Below, piece by piece: positions 1 to 9,593 of a stretch of DNA of 64,000 bases. The stretch is from Eudorina sp. 2006-703-Eu-15. Taxonomy: Eukaryota; Chlorophyta; Chlorophyceae; Chlamydomonadales; Volvocaceae. A program made the translations under genes and the position numbers. How positions within the stretch are numbered: position 1 is the stretch's first letter; each line of letters starts with the position of its first letter. The stretch spans positions 363,211-427,210 of the forward strand of contig BDSI01000030.1 of NCBI GenBank assembly GCA_003117195.1, in the 5' to 3' direction. Under the pieces are notes generated by a model. It ran no database searches. It was not told the origin of the DNA and was given only the letters and a program-made list of their open reading frames with translations.

Positions 1-780
1 CTGTCACCGCCAGCGCCGCCGCCACTGCCGCTGCCACCGCCATCGCCGCCGCAACCGCGAGCCTTCAAGGCGTCTGAACCCCTGGCGTTGACGATGGCAT
101 CGATGAGTTCCGCCGCGTGGACGACGGAGCAGGATAATAATGTAATCGTTACAAGGTGGACCCGTATCCCGACCGGGCGTTCGAACGGGGCCAGATAGCT
201 CGTAGGTGCCTCGTCTCATCAACCCCTACCAAGGACTGCACACCCACCCTCCATTACCCGCGGGGGGGTCACGCATGCAGCCATACCGGCCACTACACCA
301 GGTTACCAGCGCGCCAGGATTGCCTCTCCTGGAAACCGCGCCAGACCCGCCTAATCACATGGCGGTGAGGGGACGGGGATGGGGAGGGGACGGGGGACGG
401 GGAGCAGGATGACGTACCACAAGTTGATGGCGAGGAGGTCCTCCTTATAGCGCTTGAGAAGGTCGTGTCCGGCCAGGGCGTCGAGGGCCGCGTCGTAGAA
501 ACAGTGCGCCATGCGCTGCTCGGCGTAGAGAGGCGCCTCCAGCAGCGCATTTTGGTGAAGTCCCGCATCGCATCTCTTGGCTGCCGCTTTGCCCGACCGG
601 GTAGGTGTACCGGTCGAAGTCCTCCAGGAGACACTTCAGGTTCGGCATGACGAGGCGCCGCACCTCACTGAGCCAGAACCCCACCACCACCAGGCGGAAC
701 CGGGCTTGGTTGCTTCCGAGACGGGGGACCGTGTGTGGGGACAGGCGCGCGCTGGCCGCGATGCTATTACGGTATAGATT
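1..780 (-). CDS. partial, unidentified minus-strand gene (scattered exon-like segments)
   Basis: Three stretches read like protein on the minus strand. About 780-600 contains VMPNLKCLLEDFDRY, about 580-425 contains LYAEQRMAHCFYDAALDAL and later DLLKRYKEDLLAINLW, and about 130-1 contains HAAELIDAIVNARGSDAL followed by a Gly/Ser tail that leaves the window. A GTACGT donor follows the LLAINLW segment. The first two segments do not join cleanly in phase: only about 22 bp separate their best junctions, too short for an intron, so this may be a decayed copy or my junction may be wrong. A short dispersed repeat (141-206) sits between the second and third segments, as expected for an intron. I do not recognise the family. 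Confidence is low and rests on composition only. Confidence 0.3.
141..235 (+). repeat. dispersed short repeat R1, long copy
   Basis: Starts TGTAATCGTTACAAGGTGGA and continues through CCCGACCGGGCGTTCGAACG to the shared tail CATCAACCCCTACCAAGG. Bases 141-206 match the isolated 66-bp copy at 26899-26964 almost throughout, and the tail matches the copy at 26490-26590. It begins with an interrupted inverted repeat (TGTAAT/C/GTTACA, perfect as TGTAAC-C-GTTACA in other copies). Confidence 0.8.
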
Positions 781-2569
781 CGATGGCGGCTCGGCTCCGC
801 GTCTTGTAGCGGCCCGTAGCCGCCTGCTGGGAACGTACGGGCGTTGCGTAAAAACCAGTGTTGCAGTTGGTGGGAGCGAGAGGGCAGCATGGTCCAGCAG
901 TTCGTGGGAATTGTCCGGGATTGTTCTAGCAACTATAGCAACGAACCCGTAGCCGCCCTGCTGCGAACAGGCGTTGCGCGCAAGTACCAGTGCAGCATTT
1001 GGTGGGAGAAGGCAGCGGGCTTGCCGTGCGTGTGATGTATGTCGTGACACACGGAGTGATTGACACAGCGCGTGTTCAGTTTGCCATTAGGGTTTCAGTG
1101 ACCATCTCGTTGGGCCGACGGTTAGGCTTCCCGTTGTTCAGTTGATCACGTGCGCGCGAACTCTCTCAATAGTGAGCGCGGCATTTATTGCCCGGATAAG
1201 TATTCTCGTCTTATTCTGGTAGAACATGAGCAGTTTCTGTGCGAATGTGCGTGAACTTGGTTGCATTAGGCCCATGAGGTAGATTCGTCGCTACAGGGAG
1301 GATAGTTTCGGGCCATCTGCGTCACTGATTAGGCTCACTGCTCAGCCGAGCTGAGCAGCGGTGATACACGATTGCATGCTGTCTTTACAGATACACCTCT
1401 TAGTGTATGGACTGCACCTCTCAGTGCGCAGTTCTTGCCTGGACAAGGCATTGCTGTAACATCCCAACGAGTGCAGCCGCAACAACATTTCTCGTGGACG
1501 ATAACGCGCAAAGATAAAGTCAGCTGTGCCGCTGACAGAGTCTGCGCAGGTGCTGTCCTGCGTCTGCCCGCTTGCAGTGCGCATCTTCCGCTTTGTCCCA
1601 TAATCTCCCCGTGCCGTACGTGCCGTGCAGCGCACGCAGTGTGTCATGACATGTACGTTTGGCGCTTCGAGCGGTTTTCGTCCGTACGTACCGTATGTCC
1701 CAGCGCCGGGTTACCCAGCATAACCCGCTGCGTATTAGAAGAATCCTTGCCATACCCTCCGCTATCAAAAGTAGTGCGCCGTATGCAAGCCCTTTCGGAA
1801 AGCTGTTTGTAAGGGATTGCGCGACCGACCGGGAACCGACACTTCATTTGGGGGCGTCACGCACGCAGAGCAAAGGCCTGTTAAGCTGACGCAGTTAACC
1901 ATATAAGTCTCGTGTTCAGAACTTACTTTATTTCCTGTGGTCATTTCGTTCCCTGGATGTCAATTCTGAATAGACCCCTCGGATAAAGTCGCAATCATCA
2001 ATACTTAATTTAATAGAAAATATTATATGTGGAATGCGTTGGGTATATGCTCTCTTGCAATGCGACAGAGCGCAACCTTGGACGGCCGACCCATCAAGAT
2101 TGCGCTCGAGTGTGATCCGTCGCAGTTATGGTTATCTATGCAAATGGAGCTAATAATTCTATCAAAAGGATTGTTGTGTGATTGTGTGGGATTAACTTTG
2201 TTACTTGCACGTCAGCAGGTCACGGCGGTAATCCTATAGAGGAAACCGCTTACCCGTTACTCGCTCGATACGAGATATCCGTTACAAGGGAGCAGGTATA
2301 TATTATCTATTTGCTAAGTCGGTATCGAGTATTCCGTGATGTACCACACTTCCGGGAATCCAACCCTGTGGGTAATAGAAAGACAGAGCCTATTCACCGC
2401 GTTACAAACATATATAAGACAGAGCTCGCATACGAATCTACATAACCACCTGTAAGCCAGACTTACAGCCCCAAGTCATCCCGGGTTACGCCTTTCGACA
2501 TGTACATATCCCAATCATATCACCGTAATTCTATCGTGCCCTTTGGGCGCTAGTCTCGTCGACTCCTGT
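781..2569. other. no convincing gene
   Basis: AT content rises here compared with the flanking genes, and reading frames on both strands are short and overlapping (longest about 146 codons at 1372-1812) with no recognisable domain or signal peptide. I see no RNA gene or long repeat. This is probably intergenic or the remains of older sequence. Confidence 0.5.
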
Positions 2570-2773
2570 TAATGCGGTATTGCAATCCAGTGCTTTTGGG
2601 CGTTTTGTTTGCCCTTGGGCCTCCGGCTCGTATGGGTATGTGCAGGTATGGGGTTACGCACCCCCAACCATGTAACACAACAACAACAACAACAACAACA
2701 ACAATCTGGACATATATACATACATCCAGATGGCCAACATGGATAGTTCACGGTGTGTGGATTTGATTAGATT
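2570..2773 (-). other. ITS1-like fragment next to the 18S end
   Basis: On the minus strand, directly after the 18S 3' end, the sequence runs into a start containing CACACACCGTGAAC, the usual opening of volvocine ITS1, then a hairpin (CATCTGGATG / catatatgTCCAGATT) and a TTG trinucleotide run. No 5.8S sequence follows further along, so the spacer is cut off. The left limit is approximate because ITS1 cannot be bounded without 5.8S. The ITS1 identity rests on recall of volvocine ITS1 starts and on adjacency to the 18S end. Confidence 0.55.
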
Positions 2774-2774
2774 C

Positions 2775-2807
<33 letters not shown>

Positions 2808-2838
2808 GACTTCTCCTTCCTCTAGGTGGGAGGGTTTA
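2774..2838 (-). pseudogene. 3'-terminal scrap of 18S rRNA, with a 7-nt deletion
   Basis: The minus strand reads TAAACCCTCCCACCTAGAGG then AAGGAGAAGTCG, GTTTCCGTAGGTGAACC and TGCGGAAGGATCATTG, the universally conserved 18S 3' end in its green-algal form. The conserved TAACAAG between GTCG and GTTTCCG is missing. Upstream (above 2838) the match to 18S stops abruptly. With about 65 bp kept, a deletion in the most conserved helix region and no 5.8S, this is a dispersed rDNA fragment and not a working gene. Confidence 0.85.
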
Positions 2839-3519
2839 CACCACCTAACAGTCTCGAGGGCTAAGGACTGGTTCCTGCGCAGATCATGTGACGCAGGAGT
2901 TTTCACCAAAAGATGGGACGAGTACCATCGTATGGAAAGGGTTGACAATGTTCATCGGCTTGCCTCCATACATCTACAAGCGCCCTTCCGGAAAATCGGG
3001 GTTAATCGTTCTCATCCGGCCATGAGGGGCCATACCATGTAACCTTGGGAAACAGCATACATACTTGTAGTATAACCTTCTTCCTTGAGTCGCTTGCAAA
3101 GTCGTAATTTGCATTGGCAAGACGTTGTTATTATTCAATCAAAAACTGTGATGGCTGGACACTGCCCTTACCTTTCGAGCGAACGCACATTAATGCTTCG
3201 ACAACCGTTTCCAAATTTCCTCGCCGATGAAATTTCTTGAGTTATAATCTCAGAAATATTTCACCTAACAAAACGTCGAACCCGAGGCAACTCTTTGGTC
3301 GCCGGGAAGCTGGGTGCCAGCACCTGCCAGCATGGGCCGCAATCAACTCTTTGAGCTCACGAATAATATGGTAAATTATCAGTGTGATTTATGTAAGTCA
3401 ACAAACAGGGATTTTAAATTCCAGATTTTAGCGAGCATCATACCGTACCTGCGCCCGGTCGATCTTGGCCGATATTGATATAAGTTGTTATAACGTGGAA
3501 ACATTAAGAAAGAGGCCAT
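2839..3519. other. no gene seen
   Basis: The 2839-3040 part is open on the plus strand but shows no family resemblance. The rest is AT-rich with stops in all frames. No repeats of note. Confidence 0.45.
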
Positions 3520-3915
3520 TTACTGAGGCTCGCTTTCGAGCTTTGAGACCAGTCCATTGCATACCACGGACGCGGCTGTCATGCGCACGCGTCTGAACGC
3601 CGTAGAAGCAATTTGCAGGAGTGATTTGAAGTTGCTTGTCTCGCTCAGGGTGCGAGCATAGTGTCTTAGGGTACTGGAAAGGTCGAATAGGTCGATGTCG
3701 CCCGAGAGGGCTCGCGCGACGCATCCGACAGTTCTTTGTGTGATGTGGTAATCGTCTAAATCGCCCGCCACTGATTGCCCAAACCAAGGACACCCCAAAG
3801 ATACACCTTGTTCTCCCGCTTTGTCGGTGACAGTGATGGAGGAAACAACGAAAGGGCTTTTCCCATCTGTGCTCAAGCACGCCTGCTCACAATCAATTCC
3901 TTGACCGACGCACAG
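3520..3915 (-). CDS. possible terminal exon of an unknown minus-strand gene
   Basis: One open frame of 131 residues follows a plausible acceptor (ATCTCAG at about 3916-3922 read on the minus strand) and ends at a stop at 3520. The translation has mixed composition, unlike the GC-driven shadow frames elsewhere, and includes DLDDYHITQRTVGCVARALS. Upstream minus-strand frames at about 4265-4463 (ending before a GTGAGG donor) and 4490-4720 (with a hydrophobic CLKVCLSLTIIAVCIGGW stretch) could be earlier exons, but I could not join them in phase. Product unknown. It may equally be chance. Confidence 0.3.
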   Translation of the reverse strand: MCVGQGIDCEQACLSTDGKSPFVVSSITVTDKAGEQGVSLGCPWFGQSVAGDLDDYHITQRTVGCVARALSGDIDLFDLSSTLRHYARTLSETSNFKSLLQIASTAFRRVRMTAASVVCNGLVSKLESEPQ

Positions 3916-4897
3916 CTGAGATCAGGGTCAAACGCGTACTTGTGAACGATATCCACCCCGTCAAGTCATCCATTTAAGCAAGGGCACATTGGCTAATACA
4001 CAGTACGGGCCGCGGCTTAGATAAAACCTGGGCAGGCGCGAGATGGACCGCGGAGGCCGAAGAATGGAAGTTACAACGGTGCTCTAACATGAACGAAGGG
4101 GCCAACGGTAGGTGCCTATCCAGGAGGAAGAAACCCGGTGGGGCACAGCCGGTGACACCTTGGCACGCGCATTAATGACAAGAGATGATCTCGCCGGCAG
4201 CTTTAGCGGCGACGGGCGGGGTTCATCGGTGACAGCCGAAGCTTCCTCACCATACACTGCATAAACGCGTCCATTGCAGATCCAAATGAATGCCTTGCAA
4301 AATGCGCAACCTTGAACCATTGAAGTCGCGGTTCATTCGCTTCTCTGCCTCCCGAGTTCTGATCAGCCTGTGCAAGCCGAGCCGTCGTCTCCACCAGCAG
4401 GTGCCCAGCAAGGATTGTCAGGCATTGCCACGCTGGACCGCGTCGGACGGGTGCGTACCCCAACTAACGTTTTTGAGGGACGACCAGCGCCCAGTTACCA
4501 CATACACCAACCCGGGTACGTTGCTGGAGTGTTCGTGCGGAAGCACAGTACCAAAGTAGGCAGCGAGACTGACCTTCGGTGTGGGCCATCCGCCAATGCA
4601 CACGGCGATGATGGTCAACGACAAGCACACCTTCAAGCAGCTACGCCTTGCCGCGGCCAGAACACTACTCGGGATGTTCCTTTTGACTATCCACAAACCC
4701 CACAACACGTAGCGGGATTTCAACGCATGTCTCTCCTACGCACGAAATGCCCTCAACACTACTTCAAAAGCCGTCACTGACGGTATATGCCACTGGTGCA
4801 CAGCGGTTCACGTGCAAGGCCATTTTGTTTCGCAACCGCGCGCGGAGCCTCATACTCGGCTGCGACGGCCGGCCGGCCGGACGGAGGCCATCAATCT

Positions 4898-7800
4898 TCA
4901 CTTGAGCTTGGCGGCGGAGGCCTGGCCGGTCCCCGTGGCGGTGGAGGCAACCGCACCCGGCGGCGGTGGCGGCGGCACCGCCGCGACGGAGGGCGGCGAG
5001 CATCCCTCCGTGAAGGCCATGTTGGGGGCGCAGCAAAGCGGCTCGCTGACGTACACACCCCAGCCTGCGGCGATGGGTGGACGTAATGGCAGGGCAGCGA
5101 ACCAAAGTCAGCGACACGGCAAGGGCGGCGGCTGTCGCCGATGACCCGTGGGGTCCACGAACATGATTCATTCAAACCCAAAAGGCCAGGCAAGGGACGG
5201 ACTCACGGACATGTGTGTGCGTGCGTGTGGTGTGGCGCGAATGATCGTACGAAGCGGTTTTTGGCTGGGGGTATGTCGTCGAGGACCTGTACGGAAGGAT
5301 GGATGTGCCGTACCTCTGTTGCAGACAGCCACGTCGTTTGACACAACGCAGGTGCGGCTCGGCCAGTAGCTGCCCACCTGCATGTACGACCAGAGCAGGA
5401 AAAACAGCAATGCAGTACGGCACGTATGTTCTCTCGGCTGTCTACAATCCGCACCTGCGGCGTGCGGAGGTGCGTGAGGCAGAGAGGTCAGCTAGATCAC
5501 GACGAACTTATCTCAAATTGGTTGTTTGATTCCGCAGCACACGGCGGGTAGACCGCAGAGGTTATTACAATGATGTTACAACGGACCCCGCGGGCGGGTC
5601 ATCGGTGACGCTGAGGCTGCCGCGCAACGTGGCGCTATCTTCCTGTTTGTGTACCGCATCAGCGGGCGGCACCACTCGGAACGTACCAGGTAGCAGGGCG
5701 TGGGAGGCGCGGCGGCGCTGCAGCCATCGGAGAAGGCCGCCCCGCGGGCGCAGCAGGCGTCCTTGGTCGGCCAGGACTGCACGCCGGAGCCTGCCGGCGG
5801 GGACGAACGGGACGCGGGACCGGCGGGTGGCGACGACGTAACGGCGAATTACGGTGGGGGGCTCAGCGGATGACAAGAGACGAAGCGACAGGTCAAATCC
5901 CGGACGGACAGCTCTGATAGTGGCTTCTGGGATTTGTGGCCGTGGCACGTTTAGATCGGGGTACGGGCGGCATGTGCTGAACACTTGTGCTGCACTCCGT
6001 CATGTACTCCCCACACGGCCGTGTGTCTAACCATGTGCGCCATTGGGGTCTTGTGGCCGTTCTCATTAATGGAATCCCCCCTACCCCCCACACGTGCGCT
6101 GCAGTGCAGGAGTTAGTGGCCCAGCCAACGAGCGACCTGCACCTAAGCCAGCCCGCGACGACGACGTCGTTTCCCACTACTCGCACGTCCGCGGACCGGC
6201 GGCTTACCGGGGGCGCAGAGGCTGGAGGTGGCGCGGCAGAGCCGGGCCGGGAAGTAGGTGTCCACGATCCAGCAGCTCGTGTTGGGGGCGGCGGCGGCGG
6301 CGGCGGCGGCGGTGGACACGTTGGGCGCCGTCACGCAGCCGTCGGGGAAGGCGGCGCCGGGGGTGCAGCACAGCTCCTGGCTGCTCCACACGCCGTACCC
6401 TAGGAGGCGCCAGGTAGGGAGGGCGCAGGAGAGCGCGAATCAGCATTCAGCATGCAGAGCGGGCGACAAACCTCGCGTCACTGCCAGTCATGGCCGCCCG
6501 AACGAAGGGAAGTACAGGCCCGCTGTCGTGTGAATCGGATGTCCGGAGGTTCGATCCTCTGACCCAGCAGCGCAGGGCGGCGAGCCCGGCGTGAATTGTG
6601 TGATCCATCCCGTGCCCGTGTCACACGTGTCAGGCGTGTCACTCGGGCCGCCTCCGGTCGGCACGAGGTTCCCACGCACCGACACTTCCAAGTCGCCGAA
6701 CCGTTCCCTGCACGCGTCCATACCCTAGCTTCCCCCGTGCGGGCCCCCTCACCCAACACACAGCAGCCTCACCATGCCACCGAACCTAGCAGGGAAGGAC
6801 TGTCCCCGCGCCCCTGGCCCATCCCCCCAGCCCCTGCGTGGCCGATCCCCTAGCCCCTGGCCGATCTCCGGATAGCGCCAATCCGTACGGTTCAAGCGGG
6901 CTGACGGAATAATGAACCAGGCTACAGTGGACCCCCATAAAAAATTTGGCTCTTGATGATAGACACCCATCCTTTCAGTAGTGCTTAACAGCCCCTCAGC
7001 CCCCTACATACCTTGCAGGCACTTGCGGTCATCGCGCCAGCAGGTGCGGCTGGAGGGGGCCTCCGCCACCCAGCACTCCTTGGGGCGCTGACTGCAGCCG
7101 TCGGGGAAGGCGGCCCCCGGGGAGCAGCAAAGCTCCTGGCTGGCCCACGCCCCCCAGCCTGGAGGGAGGCTCGTAAGCACGGGAGGGCGGCAGGACGGAC
7201 TGAGACCGCGTGAGAGCCGAACACCGAGCGACACCGGAGGTTGTTGCGAGGTGGGTCGGGGCGTGTGGCGGCGGCGACGGTGCGTGGTGTGGTGTGGCGT
7301 GGTGTGCAGTGGAGCGGAAAGGAAGCGGGTTGGGGCGGGTGGCGGCGGCAACAGCACGCGTTGACAGCCGGTCGGGACCGCAGACGGAAATGGCACCGGC
7401 TGTTCCCTCGGGTTAGTTTGTAAAGGCGGTTTACCAGAGTCGTTATCCTGGCTTGAACTACAGTATATCCCGCCTTGTTTTGGTCAGTGACAGCCGAAAT
7501 GCCGGCATACAGGACAAGGCCTACGTGGGCCCAATCCAGCGCTCGCTTTAGTGCCTATGAGGGCACTTCAAACGAAACAGCAACGCCCTGGTATCGCTTG
7601 CCCTGGTATATACCGTTGATCCCGTTGGGGTCCGCTGTGACGTTCATTCCTTCAACACCGCGTGGCCGCTGCCGGCTTGAGGCATACGTACCTCGATTGC
7701 AGACATCGGTACTGCACTCGGCACGGCAGGTCTTGTACGGCCTGTACGAGCGAGGTCGGCAAACGGAGGCAGATCATCTATCATTCAATCAACCACGCCA

Positions 7801-9593
7801 CCGCCGCCTTGCTTCCTATTGAACCTCGCACGGCTCGTAACATTGTCAAGAAGACATGACGGCCGCGTGCTGTCTCGCCGTCCGTAGGATCCCGGAGCAG
7901 CCATACAGGATCCCCGAGCAGCCATACAGGATCCCCGAGCAGCCATACAGGATCCCCGAGCAGCCATACAGGATCCCGGAGCAGCCATACATGCAAGGAG
8001 CCGGCCCACTGAGCCCTCCGATAGCACCCCCGGGCATTGTGCAGCGAATGAACATTACTTTGGCAGTGATGAACGAATGGAATGCCAGGTACAGCGCTCC
8101 CGAGGACAGAAGAGCATGGGTGCATAACATCAGGGACCCCGGGGTGTCCTCAACAATCGCAATCGCAATCGGTGGGCCCTCTGCTGAGACCAACCCGAGC
8201 GCCTGCCCGGGCGGTGCAAGGGCGGGGCCCAAGCCCGAAGCGAGTTAGCCGCCGTGACATCAATCAAGGTTGAAACACTAATAAAGTTGTGGTAGGGGTG
8301 TCAGATATGGGGCTCACCAGTAGTCCTCCACTGTGAAACAGGGCTTGTCGCAAGACGCAGCCGGCTGCGACTGTGGAGCGACAGCCGAACCCGCGGCGGC
8401 GCCTGCTGCTGCCACGGCGCCCGCAGCTGCGGTTGCTGCCGGCGCAGCAGCCGCGGGCATCGGGGTGGGTGCGACCGTCCCGGCAGCCGTTGGCTTTGGA
8501 ACCGTCACCGCCACGGCGGGCTTGGGAACCGTCATGGGCGCGGCGGCGGTGGCGGCAGTGGCGGTGGCGGCTGTCGCGCCGGCGGCAGGGTTCGGTTTCG
8601 CTGGTGGCGCGGTGGTCCGGAGGGCCGCGGCGACGGGCTTGGCTGCAGCTGTCGGCGCCAGGTTCGGACGGCAGGGGCAGAGGGGCCTCGTTGCTTGCTT
8701 TGACGGAGGTATGCTGAAACAGGAACGACGCCACGGTGTGTGGGGCAGCGGGGGTCGGCAGATGCGACGGGCGAAGACACTCGCATGAGCTGCACTACTC
8801 ACCGATGACCCGCGGCGTCCATCGTAAATTTGTAACACCTTAAATGATGAACAAAATGGACTCTGATGTAGCAAAGGACCTTGCAGATCACCCCCCCACC
8901 CCACCCCTCAAACAAGGGATCTTCGGTGAGTGCGTTTCAGACTGTAACCATGACAAGGTGGACCCGTAGTCCCGACCGGGCGTGCAAGTGTCATCTGGCT
9001 GCTGGCGGGCGTGTGGGCCACTTCGGACAACGCAGCGGTGCCCCTCTGAGAGCGCTGGAGGGCTGTGACGCGGAGTGCCGGTGTGTGTCCACCCACGTGG
9101 GCTTCCCTCCCTGCCAACCCGCAGCTGGTAACCCCTGACCCCAACCAGACCCACACGGAAGCACACACACACACGCACACACGGTGTGTGGTTAGTGAGG
9201 AGGCCACGGCCGTCACCCATGACCCTGGCGGGGTCCACTGTTACATCATTGATGACATGCACGTGGGTTGAGGCGCCGAGGGTATGAGACAGCTGGGCGT
9301 GTTGAGACGCCCGGTCGGGGCTCGGGTCCACCTAGTAACGGCTACCGAAAAATACACACGGTTGCCTGGAGGTGGCTTGCGGACAAGCTTGTCACGCTCG
9401 GGTGGATATGTGTCGTCGTACACATGTCGTACTCACGTGTGGTTGGTGCGGCGATAACGCCAGGTGGGGTGACGACGGGTGCTGCCGCCTGCTGGGCAGC
9501 GACTACAGCCGCCAGGGCCGCGATGAGCAGGGCGGCTGCCGCAGCCGTCACGGCTGCGGATGCGTTACCCACGCGTTGCTGTTGTCTTCCCAT
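4898..9593 (-). CDS. secreted protein with four tandem Cys-rich modules (8 exons)
   Basis: Eight minus-strand exons join in phase to 401 residues: 9437-9593, 8318-8642, 7692-7741, 7012-7158, 6208-6399, 5687-5790, 5314-5377 and 4898-5064. The protein starts MGRQQQ with a hydrophobic Ala/Leu/Val core typical of a signal peptide (cleavage likely near AAQQ-AAAP), then an Ala/Pro/Thr linker. Four repeats of about 50 residues follow, each with six regular Cys: C-[WFY]-x..., Y[WF]Px[RK]xC, a single C before G[WYS]G, then CC-x-P/R-x-x-AF-x-[DE]-GC. The last repeat is followed by a Pro/Ala tail ending AAKLK. Repeat boundaries largely follow exon boundaries and similar phases recur, suggesting growth by exon duplication. 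It probably acts in the cell wall or extracellular matrix; that is inference. I do not recall a named family. The exon 2 acceptor (8642) is the least certain junction. Introns contain at least six short mobile repeats. Confidence 0.72.
5131..5165 (-). repeat. dispersed short repeat R3, in intron 7 of the Cys-rich gene
   Basis: The minus strand reads GTGGACCCCACGGGTCATCG then GCGACAGC, the R3 core (GGACCCC-x-GGGTCATCGGTGAC). Confidence 0.6.
5573..5617 (+). repeat. dispersed short repeat R3, in intron 6 of the Cys-rich gene
   Basis: Reads GTTACAACGGACCCCGCGGG then CGGGTCATCGGTGACGCTGA, the fullest R3 copy in the window. Confidence 0.65.
7598..7652 (-). repeat. dispersed short repeat R2, in intron 3 of the Cys-rich gene
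   Basis: The minus strand reads GAATGAACGTCACAGCGGAC, CCCAACGGGATCAACGGT and ATATACC, matching the R2 copies at 17370, 58326 and 58810. Confidence 0.7.
7886..7990. repeat. 21-bp minisatellite, five copies
   Basis: Five head-to-tail copies of AGGATCCCCGAGCAGCCATAC, the first and last with CCCGG in place of CCCCG. Lies in intron 2 of the Cys-rich gene. No spacers, so not CRISPR-like. Confidence 0.95.
8791..8836 (-). repeat. dispersed short repeat R3, in intron 1 of the Cys-rich gene
   Basis: The minus strand reads GTTACAAATTTACGATGGAC then GCCGCGGGTCATCGGTGAGT, an R3 copy with a diverged left part. Confidence 0.55.
8943..9345. mobile_element. about 400-bp segment bounded by inverted R1 repeats
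   Basis: The left edge reads TGTAACCATGACAAGGTGGA on the plus strand and the right edge reads TAGCCGTTACTAGGTGGACC on the minus strand, both followed by the R1 core CCCGACCGGGCGT. Inside is an R3 copy (9203-9246) and a (CA) run. It lies wholly within intron 1 of the Cys-rich secreted gene. It may be one non-autonomous element with inverted ends or two independent R1 insertions in opposite directions; the isolated 66-bp R1 at 26899 favours the latter. No transposase frame is present. Confidence 0.5.
9203..9246 (-). repeat. dispersed short repeat R3
   Basis: The minus strand reads TGTAACAGTGGACCCCGCCA then GGGTCATGGGTGACGGCC. Confidence 0.55.

Noticed and set aside
141..235. R1 as a tRNA gene or tRNA-derived SINE (it has AGCTCGTAGG and GTTCGAAC, like A and B boxes)
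   Set aside because: The boxes are in the wrong order and spacing and no cloverleaf or acceptor stem can be drawn.
2774..2838. A working 18S rRNA gene
   Set aside because: Only the last 65 bp are present, with a 7-nt deletion and no 5.8S.
7886..7990. CRISPR array
   Set aside because: Units abut without spacers and the genome is eukaryotic.
8333..8788. Plus-strand Ala-rich 151-codon frame
   Set aside because: It is the complement of exon 2 of the Cys-rich gene, whose phase fits its neighbouring exons.
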